Part shown: in pieces, positions 55,750-64,000 of the stretch
How the letters are laid out: the number at the start of each line of letters is the position of its first letter
Numbering within the stretch: position 1 is the stretch's first letter
Origin: Piezodorus guildinii
Taxonomy: Eukaryota > Arthropoda > Insecta > Hemiptera > Pentatomidae
Assembly: GCA_023052935.1 (NCBI GenBank)
Contig: CM041292.1
Span: 41,624,139-41,688,138, forward strand
Length of the DNA stretch: 64,000 bases
Direction: 5' to 3'
The notes under the pieces: generated by a model
Told to the model about the DNA's origin: nothing
What the model saw: only the letters and a program-made list of their open reading frames with translations
The model's database searches: none
Program-made: the position numbers and the translations under genes

Positions 55750-55885
55750 TTTTTTTTTTTTAATAGATTTATTGCTATTTACAACTGTATAATGATATAC
55801 ATCTAGTAAATGAGATACAAGATAAAAATGTCATGGATTCACATGTGGGTATACTACTCATTGGCAGCTCCCCATATAATGTAAA
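55750..55885 (-). mobile_element. jockey-type LINE 3' end
   Basis: T-run, AATAGATTTATTGCTATTTA, CAACTGTATAATGATATACA, GGATTCACATGTGGGTATAC and CATTGGCAGCTCCCCATATA, as at 46.64 kb. Confidence 0.8.
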
Positions 55886-55979
55886 ATGTTAAAGTTTATT
55901 TCATGACGTATGCACCAGATTTTTTGTACTAACTTTACTTGAAGCTTACTTATATAGCTACCCACACTTGAGGGTTATT

Positions 55980-56240
55980 GAAATAACTACAACTCTCCGG
56001 GAGAAGCCACCGGAATTTCCTCGGAGCTAGAGAGCAGTTGGCAAAGAACAATAAAATATAAATAAAAGAAAGAGAAGTGAGGAGAGAACATTAATTGTAT
56101 TTAATTACCGCGGTGGGGACAGAGTGGGGCTAACTAATGGTCGGCTAGCTGCATCGCCTCTCCGCCCTTCTCCGGGGTCTCTACGCTTTAATGTCTTTAG
56201 GGATCAAAGAATATCACTTCACAATTCAAAACAACGAAAA
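55980..56240. promoter_or_regulatory. GC-richer unique block, candidate regulatory element
   Basis: Non-repetitive, no ORF. It contains TTGTATTTAATTACCGCGGT, GGGGACAGAGTGGGGC, ACTAATGGTCGGCTAGC and TTAGGGATCAAAGAATATC (a TCF-like ATCAAAG). The role is inferred from composition only. Confidence 0.25.
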
Positions 56241-56499
56241 AGAAAAATTGTCTTGATTTGATCAGTAAAAGCAAAAACACTAAATTTTTAATACACACAT
56301 TAAAACACTCCATGTGCGAAGTGCAAGTTGACATATGAAAAATTCTTTACTATCATAATATAAGTATTCCATACGATTTAACGACAAGAAGAATTTTCAT
56401 ACTGAATCGATACGCCATCGTTCTAAAATATATTTATTTTTGCTTCTGAGCTCGATGGATGAGTTACGTATCAATATACTTTTATAACGCATTTTTTTC

Positions 56500-56680
56500 C
56501 TCAGTGTAGAAGCCGACGGCCTTGCACCGTTATCGACAGTGACCACACTGGGGAAACGCCTTGAGGAAAATCACGAAGATTTATAATGTGTCACATCTGC
56601 TCTGGCAGGCATGGCGGGCATCCGATTTGTCAAAGCGATTATGGAAACTTTAATGGTAACAGAGGCATGATTTCAAGGTC
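56500..56680. promoter_or_regulatory. GC-richer unique block, candidate regulatory element
   Basis: Contains GAAGCCGACGGCCTTGCACC, CACACTGGGGAAACGCC, an E-box CATCTG in GTCACATCTGCTCTGGC, and CCGATTTGTCAAAGCGATTA. No ORF and no repeat match. Confidence 0.28.
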
Positions 56681-56779
56681 AAAGGTTCCATATTAAATTT
56701 GGAAATATCATTCATCAAAACCGAATATTTTTAAAATTTTAATTAATATTTTTGGATTCCTAATAAAACTGAGGAAAGC

Positions 56780-56910
56780 TGCTGGTTCTGTCCTTCCTCC
56801 CCGACATGTCATTATTTTGTTTATTATTTTATTCTATTTGCTGATTGTCACAATGGTGCTGGCAGGTGCAAATCAATAAATAAAGTTTAAAAAATAATAA
56901 ATAAATAAAT
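56780..56910 (+). mobile_element. probable LINE 3' UTR and tail
   Basis: CCTTCCTCCCCGACATGTC, CACAATGGTGCTGGCAGGTG and AATCAATAAATAAAG lead into an AATAAATAAATAAA tail. No coding part. Confidence 0.35.
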
Positions 56911-57289
56911 TGACAATAATTGTATTCTTCAAAAAATATTAACTTGTTGGATTATCGCCTAACTGCAACTATCTGATAGACGAAAATAAAATCGTAATCT
57001 GTGTTTTAATCGACAGAGGAAAAAGGGTGAAATGTAAAAAAATATCCAATAGAAAAAAAAATATAACTTATTAAACTGTATACTAACTAACTACCAGAAC
57101 CGAGTAGTGAATAATTTATTTTGAACCAATTTACAACCTATTAAATAACTAATTGGAGTCGGTAAGGACCCAAAACACCCTCACTTTAGCTCCAAAAAAA
57201 CTGCCTCTAGATCCGCTTAAATTATCTTTCTTTACTTTCAAATTATTTAATATTTACTATTTAGGTCCTCTTCCTTAGATGTATTTTTT

Positions 57290-57650
57290 ATATCATCAGG
57301 AGAAATATTATAACATGGGCCAGGCAACTTATGGATTGATACCCAAGAGAGCTAAGACTTCTACGAAGAAAGCTAGGACGTCCACCGACAGACTGGGACA
57401 AGGAGATAAGAGATGCGGAGAGGCAAGCTGGAAGAGAGTGGCATTGGATAGGAAAGAATGGAAACCGATGGGGCAGCTAGATCATTTAGTGTGGTTGCAA
57501 GAGTCAATCAATTGAAAGATTAAATGAATCTAATTTGAAACCTCAACTAAAGGTTGATTTTGTATATATATATGTTTATGAATTGAAAAAAATAGATAGT
57601 TTTTTTTCTTATATATTTTATGCACAAATAAAGGTTATTATTATTATTAT
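57290..57650 (+). mobile_element. endonuclease-RT LINE, C-terminal fragment and (ATT)n tail
   Basis: The frame gives LRLLRRKLGRPPTDWDKEIR, DAERQAGREWHWIGKNGNRW, GS, stop: the GRPxxxWxxEI...R.W C-terminal end of ORF2. A short UTR ends in AATAAAGG(TTATTATT). The tail overlaps the 48-bp repeat that flanks the next SINE. Confidence 0.75.
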
Positions 57651-57688
57651 TTATTAACTTACCTTAAAGGAAGTGATTTAGGAAATAG

Positions 57689-57752
57689 GAGGAGCCCGTG
57701 GCTGAGAGGCTAGCGCGCTAAAGGCTGTGAGTTCGAATCCCAGTCCCGGCGT
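57689..57752 (+). mobile_element. SINE-B 5' half, interrupted
   Basis: GGAGCCCGTGGCTGAGAGGC (A box), GTGAGTTCGAATCCCAGTCC (B box) up to CGG/CG. The rest of the SINE lies at 58602-58735. Confidence 0.85.
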
Positions 57753-58601
57753 ACAGTGGGCCAAATTACCAATTAAGGTGGACAAAAGTTTGGAATTTTC
57801 TAATGCTTCACCTTCTTATTATTAGTTGGCAAGACCATTAAGACTAATATTTTCCGGCATACCGTGTTTATAAATAAATAGTAAATGAATGAATCATTCC
57901 TGTTCACACAAGTGCCTAATAACCGGCTGTGGGATTATTTTTATTCGATGGTCATTTATTGAGTTCTAGGTGTATTTAGAGCAAAGTATTTTTGCTTTTA
58001 TTTAACATTGGACATTGCTGAGACAGGTAAGATATTATATTTCCAAACCCGTTATTGAATATAAATTGCAATCGCACCTGTAGAGTTAATTTAGCAATTT
58101 TTAAATGTTTGCCCCTATTCAATAAAGAAAAACTATATAACCCTCAAGTTACCCCAAGGATTTGTTTTACCAGTTCTTCTATTCTTTAGATATTACAAAA
58201 CATTTTTGCGATTTTTTGCGTTTTGGGTGATAAATAATTTTTTTCAGACACAACACTCCCAATCAAAAGTTTAACAATCTATAATTTCAAGCATTTCCTA
58301 AATCACATAAAATACATCTATTAACAGATTTTAGCAACTTCGAGCCATAATCAGATTTTTGTATTATTTTTCCCATATTCTGGGACTTCAAACGTAAAAT
58401 ATAGGGAAGTTTTAGATTTTAGCTAATAAATTTGATGTTTGACCACTGTGCGCTCGCCAATCGTGTCAAAAAATTAATTAGTTTTTATAATTGTTTCTTA
58501 TAATTTTTTTAAATATTTTTTCCGTAACCTGGGACCCCAAAGGTTAAATATAGACAAGTTTCAGAATTTCGTCCACCTAAATCGGTCATATTGCGGCGGA
58601 A
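57753..58601. mobile_element. ~850-bp insert splitting a SINE-B
   Basis: AT-rich sequence with no coding potential between the halves of one SINE. Near the ends, CCAATTAAGGTGGAC (57766) and GTCCACCTAAATCGG (58570) are imperfect inverted repeats. CAGTGGGCCAAA (57755) and TTTGACCACTG (58438) are another. Which pair marks the true terminus is unclear. No family was recognised. Confidence 0.6.
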
Positions 58602-58735
58602 CTTTTATGTGACACCCGTCATGCTACTGGTGGCTACTCACAAGAATAGGCATAGGGAATGATGGCCGTACCCTACAAAATTTCATCGAGAAACGTGGTG
58701 AGTAAAATCCACGGCCTGTCGCGCCAGAGAAAAAT
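58602..58735 (+). mobile_element. SINE-B 3' half
   Basis: CGGAACTTTTATGTGACACC, CGTCATGCTACTGGTGGCTA, GATGGCCGTACCCTACAAAA and ACGTGGTGAGTAAAATCC continue the SINE-B body exactly where the 57.75-kb half stops. Confidence 0.85.
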
Positions 58736-58784
58736 GAATTATTATTATTTATTAATTTACCTTAAAGGAAGATATTTAGGAAAT

Positions 58785-59815
58785 GCGGAAATTTAATCCT
58801 TTCAGACTTTTTTAGACTTTTAACGTCAGACCAATCTGTAATGTAAGACCTTTAAATTGTGAAACCATAAGATATGGTTAATATGGTCCAATAAACAAAA
58901 TAAAAGAAATCCAATTTTGACCTAATAAGATCATTACCACGAAAGAAAGGACAAAGAAATATTTCATGCCTATAAGTTACACGCTATAACGTTTAATAAA
59001 AATCGTTAAATATTTTATTTTTATTTAATACAAAATTAACTTAATACATATTAAGTTGGAACTTTAATATGTATAAAATTATAAGCAATGGTTACAATTT
59101 ATTGATAAGAAATAAAGGAACAACTAAAAAAAAGAAAAAAAGACTTTCCATTGTAGAAATATTTTGTTTTCAGAGATAATCAAAATATCACACTATGCGT
59201 TGAACACGCAATTACCGAGTACTCCAAGTTTTGCGAATCCTTTCATGATAATTACTCTAACATGCGAGTATTCATTCAATACTCCAAGTTATTCCGACAC
59301 TTCCTACGGAAGGAATCCACCATGAAGGGGAACTCATGAAGGAACCGGAGTCACAACGAACCTTTTTCTATTAATCGCAATACTCCGGTTAATTCCCTTA
59401 CATCCTTAATTACTTTCCTTACTTCTCACATATGTTTTACCAACATATTATGGCTCAATTATAATTTCAGATTTTTGTCTAATTATGTCTTCATTCTTCA
59501 CGGTTCAAGAGCTGAATTCCACAGATAACTAGTAATTCCGGCGTTGTTATTATAAGAAAACTCAAAGTCTTTTTTTTATATTTATACATATATAATGCGA
59601 GAATCATATACATATACTTGCAGGATATGTATTCAAGATTAAGTTATTTATATCTAATAACACTAATTACAAACTATGAATAAAATATGAGGTAAACGGA
59701 ATACTCCATTCATATCGCAAATGGAATATTAGATACTTCGCCAGTACAGGATTAAATAAATAATTAATATTTTATTAACATGAAGTGACAATGGTTGACT
59801 GTGTGTAAATATGTG
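58785..59815. other. AT-rich stretch, no gene seen
   Basis: Contains short repeated phrases (AATACTCCAAGTT at 59219-59231 region and 59279; CGGAATACTCC-like elsewhere). No coding potential. Confidence 0.35.
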
Positions 59816-59875
59816 AGAAGTTGGTTGAGGGTGCAGTCAATTTAACACACAATTAAGCGTAAACTTAATTTATTG

Positions 59876-59920
59876 GTGCCGACGTTTCGGCCTAAATTAT
59901 ATAGGCCTTCTTCAGGGTGG
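59876..59920 (-). ncRNA. second hammerhead-like motif (Penelope-type)
   Basis: The minus strand gives CC, CTGAAGA, A, GGCC-loop-GGCC, GAAAC, GTC, GGCACC: the same architecture as 13.02 kb. Upstream flanks also match (GGTTGNGGGTGCNGTCA). Stem I is only about 2 bp here. Confidence 0.42.
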
Positions 59921-60042
59921 TTGTGTGAGCTGAGAAGGCGTCAGTCATCAACAATGGGATGATCGCACATATAACACACATTCCATCCCATTGTTGTTGA
60001 CTGACGCCTTCTCAGTTCACACAACCACCCTGAAGAAGGCCT
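59903..60042. repeat. palindrome: 59-bp arms, 22-bp spacer
   Basis: AGGCCTTCTTCAGGGTGGTT, GTGTGAGCTGAGAAGGCGTC and AGTCATCAACAATGGGATG (59903-59961) are mirrored at 59984-60042 with about two differences. It contains the CTGAAGAAGGCC half of the hammerhead-like motif in both orientations. Confidence 0.93.
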
Positions 60043-60700
60043 TTTAAGCATATCAACCTGAGATTACTTTTGAGACACAAGCGTGATCTACAACCGTGTT
60101 TCGTGTTTCCCTCTATTTTTTATCTGAAAATTGTCTACAGGATTGATGCGGTACGCTGTATACTCTAACAACTCAGCGAAGTTGAGCAGCAGATCCAATG
60201 GTAATTTCTCTTTTCATACTTAAAATAACAGAATGAGCTATTACACAATTCGACATATAAAAAACAATCATATTAGAAAGTTTATATGACGCATAGTCAA
60301 CAGTTATTGAAAAAAAAAAAAATGAATTTGGGGTTTATTGCTGTTATCCATGGTTTTCATAAGAAACAAGTTCCATTCAGATGATAGAGCTCCCATATCA
60401 TACAAATAATGCTCATAAATCTGAGGTTTCCTACTTACCAATCCTGTTTGTATGAAATTAGTGATAAAGAGTTTTTCTCAATAAAACTATTCGCCGTATA
60501 TTCTTAGAAGTATTAGAATTTGATTAAAATTTAACTGCATTACGTTGTGTTCCAATTACTTTCCTATATTGAGGATTCTGCTTCTCAACCTTCTGCAAAA
60601 GTTTATCTTGTTTCATTTGGTACCACTTCTTTTTCTGTGCGTGTACATCGAGTGGATATGTTTGAGTTTTTGTGATGAAAGCCATGAATAACAGCAAAAG
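60043..60700. other. AT-rich stretch, no gene seen
   Basis: The 73-codon minus frame at 60524-60745 runs into the SINE-A and has no recognisable features. Confidence 0.35.
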
Positions 60701-60701
60701 G

Positions 60702-60993
60702 GTATCTGTAGCATGGTGGTTAGCATAACAGCCTCCTATGCCCAAGGTCCCGGGGTCAAACCCGCAGGTAGCCTAAGGATTTTTTAATGGAAGTAAAAAA
60801 TGCTTAGTTATGCCGTCCTCTGGAGGGGACGTAAATGGTGGTCCCGAGCCTGTGCGATGTCAGGTACTCGTTAAAGATCACTATCCTAATTAAACCTGGA
60901 TAGGCAAAATTTAGGACTCCCACTGTAGCATCGTCCGATTAGCCACAGTAGTATGAAGGGACGTTAAATAAACAAACTAACAAACAAACAAGC
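60702..60993 (+). mobile_element. SINE-A copy, full length and well preserved
   Basis: The best-preserved copy: ATCTGTAGCATGGTGGTTAG, CATAACAGCCTCCTATGCCC, B box GGGGTCAAACCCGC, GTCCTCTGGAGGGGACGTAA, GTCAGGTACTCGTTAAAGAT, CACTGTAGCATCGTCCGATT and a TAAACAAACTAACAAACA tail. Confidence 0.92.
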
Positions 60994-61029
60994 AGGAAAA
61001 ATTCAAATTTTGATTTTCCTCCCTAACTG

Positions 61030-61373
61030 TTGAGAATCTGACTAAGGTACATACGAACTGCTATCTTTACAGGACACGGCAAACTTAATTACCACATGTT
61101 TAAACTTAGTATTTCTAACACCCCTTTATGCAGACTATGTGGAATGGAGGACGAAACATCGTTCCATATAGTCTGCCACTGTGACAGGCTAGCTAAGTTA
61201 AGGTTCACTCTATTTGGTGAAGTCCGCCTCGAACATCCTTTAAACAACAAACTTGTTAATCCTAACAACCTTTTGAAATTTTCTTTTGCAACTAAACTCA
61301 TGTTTTAAATCTACCACCGTATGATTCTATGGCGCACAATAGACCGTCTGGTCGCGGTGCAATCCTTTGCCAG

Positions 61374-61416
<43 letters not shown>
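61030..61416 (+). mobile_element. LINE C-terminus with 40-base poly(A)
   Basis: Frame: TGHGKLNYHMFKLSISNTPL, CRLCGMEDETSFHIVCHCDR, LAKLRFTLFGE, then LLKFSFATKLMF, stop at 61306. The CxxC...H...C knuckle is the R1/jockey-type ORF2 C-terminus. A ~70-bp UTR and A40 (61377-61416) follow. The long pure poly(A) suggests recent insertion. Confidence 0.85.
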
Positions 61417-61420
<4 letters not shown>

Positions 61421-61789
61421 TACGTACGATGTTTTTTGTTCCTGTTGAGGTCTAGTATCTGCTTCTACAATGTGACTAGACATCTATGAGGCAGCCTGTA
61501 CTGATATACCCGTTTTTTTTTTAATTAAGGAGTTCTTGCCGTTGGATAAAGGGGTCCGCGAAACATATTTTTTGGGGATACATTGGTAGTGACAGTATGA
61601 AAAATACATAAATTATACGCAGCAATTTTGTAATGAGGAATCATGTTGGTAGATACAATGTGTCTTGGACACTAAAATCATTTCAAACCAGAACTGGAAT
61701 TCGAATCGTATTTTGAAACATACGCTCTTAAACCATGAAATAATTACAGCATTTAAATGGGAAGATAGTTTTAGCCAAAGGTATCTCGA

Positions 61790-62045
61790 AGGCTGATGGT
61801 TTACCTTCGAGATAGGGTCGGGCGGAGGAAGAAGCTAGCGGAGAGAAGATAAAAAGCGGCGGTCGGTTGGAGACCCCCAAAGAGCTACACGAGCCGAGGC
61901 AGGTTTATAGTCATTAGTGTCCTTTCCAAGGAGATAAGCGCTTTTTTCCCGCTCCTTCGGGGTCACTCCGTGTGTCCCTCTGTCCCAACCTAGCGCCACC
62001 GCACCTCCTGTACCTTCCGCCAGGTTGAAGGATATCCAACCTAAA
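61790..62045. promoter_or_regulatory. GC-rich unique island, candidate regulatory element
   Basis: The most GC-rich noncoding block of the right half: GATAGGGTCGGGCGGAGG, GATAAAAAGCGGCGGTCGG, CAGGTTTATAGTCATTAG, AGGAGATAAGCGCTTTTTTC, CCTAGCGCCACCGCACC. There is no ORF above 60 codons. A promoter or enhancer is possible; TATA-like GATAAAAAG is present but undirected. Confidence 0.3.
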
Positions 62046-62289
62046 ATATTAACCTATGTACCAACTCATATATAATCCTTTATATAACGGCTAAGGTGAA
62101 AGTTATATAGGCAGACTATCAAATCCTAGGAATATGATTCTAAACAGAGCTAAATCCGCTGATTGAGACGTTGATTTCCAAAAGATACTAAAAGACATTT
62201 TTTTAAAGTTGATATTTTGACGTATTTGTATTCTAATGGTTTAGTTATATCTAAATCCTTCATCAAATTTTATCTAAAAATCTGGTACG

Positions 62290-63120
62290 GGCAACACACG
62301 ACTTTCACTTATCTCCGTTTTAAAAATCGGTTAAAGAATTTGCAAATATAGTTAGAGATGAAAATTAGTGAAACTGTTAAACAATTATATAAATTGAATT
62401 TCTATAGAAACGTGTGTTTTAATCAAAAATCAATTTTATTATCCTCCAAAATAATCAGTCAGTTTTATCGATTGTTTATCACTCTTTATTATTTTTTACA
62501 AGCTTGTGTATTAGATAATCTTTTTTTATAAAATCTTTAGCGTTCCAACGCAATATTACACATGTATATTACAGTTCTTATGTTCAAAAACAAAAGATTA
62601 CATTAAAAAAATATTGTTTCAGTTTTTTCCTTTAGTATAGAATTTATGTATTTACCTGTTTTTCATCATTGGTGACAAGGTAAATTAGAAGAAGAAAATT
62701 TAAAATATCGGCATTTAAGCCCTGTCAGACTATTTTATCCAGAATGAAACCTACCTGATATTAAAGCCAATTAAGTTTTACATAGATTTTATAGCGAGTT
62801 TAATCGAAATCGTCGGAACCGTTTTTGAGAAAATCATAAAAAAGTGCAATATGCATGGAATAAAGTGGCTCTTTTGGTTAGCCAATTTTAATGAAAAAGT
62901 GTTTGTAACACCTCGGGCGTATAGTTGTCATAATTATGAAATTTCAGTTTCAAAGGACTTTTCGTTTACGCCCGGGAGATACCACACACCTTTTTGCAGG
63001 ACTTGGTTATTTGGACTCAGGGGACCCTAAAACGTGTATTTCCGTTGAAGTCTGGAATTCGAAAATTCTCAAGATCGCAATACTTTCCCTAACTATATAT
63101 ATTATGTGAAAGTAAAAAAC
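62290..63120 (+). mobile_element. MITE-A copy, full length
   Basis: Begins CACACGACTTTCACTTATCTC and ends CGCAATACTTTCCCTAACTA, TATATATTATGTGAAAGTAA. The ACTTTCAC / GTGAAAGT ends are inverted. Internal landmarks: CAGTCAGTTTTATCGATTG, CAAGCTTGTGTATTAGA, GGCATTTAAGCCCTGTCAGA, CTATTTT, AATATGCATGGAATAAAGTG, GGGGACCCTAAAACGTGTAT. No coding potential. Confidence 0.78.
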
Positions 63121-63149
63121 ATGAAAATCCTTTAAAAAAGTATTGAAAA

Positions 63150-63320
63150 ATTGCATTTCATACCAAAAGGTACTAAATCCACATTTTATTTCATTCCAAA
63201 AGGAACTAAATCCACATTTTATTTCATTCTAAAAGGTACTAAAAACATTTCCTTCCAAAACGTACTATATTCTCTGTAAACAGATATAACCTTTCCTTTC
63301 ATTTCCTTCCAAAAATTACT
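63150..63320. repeat. ~35-bp tandem repeat
   Basis: The phrase TTCCAAAAGGTACTAAATCC, ACATTTTATTTCA repeats at about 63163, 63198 and 63233, then decays into TTCCTTCCAAAANGTACTAT copies at 63250 and 63305. Confidence 0.85.
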
Positions 63321-64000
63321 ATATTTCCTACTATACGGGAAAGCATTTAATCTCGTAATTATATCAGCATTAATTTATTGTTTTCTTTATTCTGTGCATT
63401 TTTATTGGTTCATTTTGTACGTCTTGGATCACCGCTATTATTTTGATCAATGGTTTTAACCTAATAATCAGTTTTTAGGCTATGTGAAACAACTTAGTAG
63501 CGTTGTCAATTAAATTAAGTTTTTTTCTATTATTTCTTCTTGTATCAACATAAATTTGGTTTAAAATTTTTCAGAAACTCACTTTTTAATAGAATAATGG
63601 TATTTGATTCAGCAAATAGTTGGAATTAGCATTCCACGAACTTCTATGCCTTAGTACGAACTTAGTAGTAGATTTTTTTGATTTTTGTATGTAAAATAAA
63701 AGCTCAAAAGATATTATTTATTAGTATCTATGGTTAAATATTGTTTACACGTACTTAATAATATAGATAAATTTGCTAAATTCACACAAATAGTAAATAA
63801 TAGTTCAAAACAAACTTCATAATAACATTCTTTCTTATTATAGTGCCATAAATAGATAAATTGTCCTTTGAATATTCACTTTTTTTATGAATAATAGATA
63901 ATCAATGTAATTAACCAACAAAGACAGATATTTCTCAGAGAGAGAATAAGGAAATATACATAATTTAGTAATTAACAATATAAAGACGTTAGTTATCGTT
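63321..64000. other. AT-rich stretch, no gene seen
   Basis: No exon, RNA or recognised repeat to the end of the window. Confidence 0.35.

Noticed and set aside
60702..60780. Possible tRNA gene at the start of SINE-A
   Set aside because: The acceptor stem does not close and the sequence continues into the repeated SINE body found at ten other places.
1..64000. CRISPR arrays, bacterial operons, rRNA genes, LTR retrotransposons or integrated viral genes
   Set aside because: No regularly spaced repeats, ribosome-binding sites, gag-pol order, paired LTRs or viral proteins were seen. All RT pieces are non-LTR type.

Overview
The window looks like AT-rich nuclear DNA from an insect (hexapod). It has spliced coding exons with consensus GT/AG borders, three or more tRNA-derived SINE families, many 5'-truncated non-LTR retrotransposons of jockey/CR1 and endonuclease-RT type, mariner and Tc1-type transposase remnants, MITE-like elements and long homopolymer or (AT)n tracts. 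There are no operons, Shine-Dalgarno sites, CRISPR arrays or rRNA genes. The insect order cannot be fixed from the sequence alone.

The only gene recognised with confidence is vestigial (vg), on the minus strand. One exon (5634-5804) encodes the TONDU / Vestigial-homology domain that binds the TEAD factor Scalloped. The exon before it (12672-12774) is in compatible phase, across a 6,867-bp intron. A weaker candidate downstream exon lies at 3377-3552. The conserved N-terminal Vestigial exon was not found. Most of 12.8-64 kb is therefore probably vg intron or upstream regulatory territory, although another gene could lie there. Several GC-richer, non-repetitive islands (18.95, 26.3, 35.05, 40.9, 43.6, 56.1, 56.5 and 61.8 kb) are candidate conserved noncoding or regulatory blocks, judged from composition only.

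Layout. 0.3-5.2 kb: SINEs and LINE relics, with the candidate vg exon at 3.4 kb. 5.6-12.8 kb: the vg exons and the intron between them, which holds LINEs, a MITE and a short satellite-like array. 13-16 kb: a hammerhead-like/Penelope-type motif and two jockey-type LINE relics. 17-20.5 kb: SINEs, an odd inverted-duplication mariner, a GC-rich island and a hAT-like element with two nested insertions. 21-24 kb: LINE relics. 24.8-26.3 kb: two neighbouring MITE-B copies with a SINE in one. 28-34 kb: SINEs and a MITE-A holding both a SINE and a LINE. 35.7-36.7 kb: a dead Tc1/mariner transposase. 37-45 kb: LINE relics, MITE copies and a possible two-exon micro-gene. 46-52.3 kb: a foldback element with a LINE inside, an REL-endonuclease LINE relic and a 220-bp-arm inverted repeat. 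52.4-58.8 kb: a SINE, a 471-bp tandem duplication, jockey-type 3' ends and a SINE split by a later insertion. 59.8-64 kb: a second hammerhead-like motif with a palindrome, a SINE, a LINE tail with a 40-base poly(A), a MITE-A and a 35-bp tandem repeat.

Working picture: a developmental regulator whose large noncoding space has been filled by successive waves of retrotransposons and MITEs. Exact or near-exact target-site duplications at several copies allow their order of insertion to be read.
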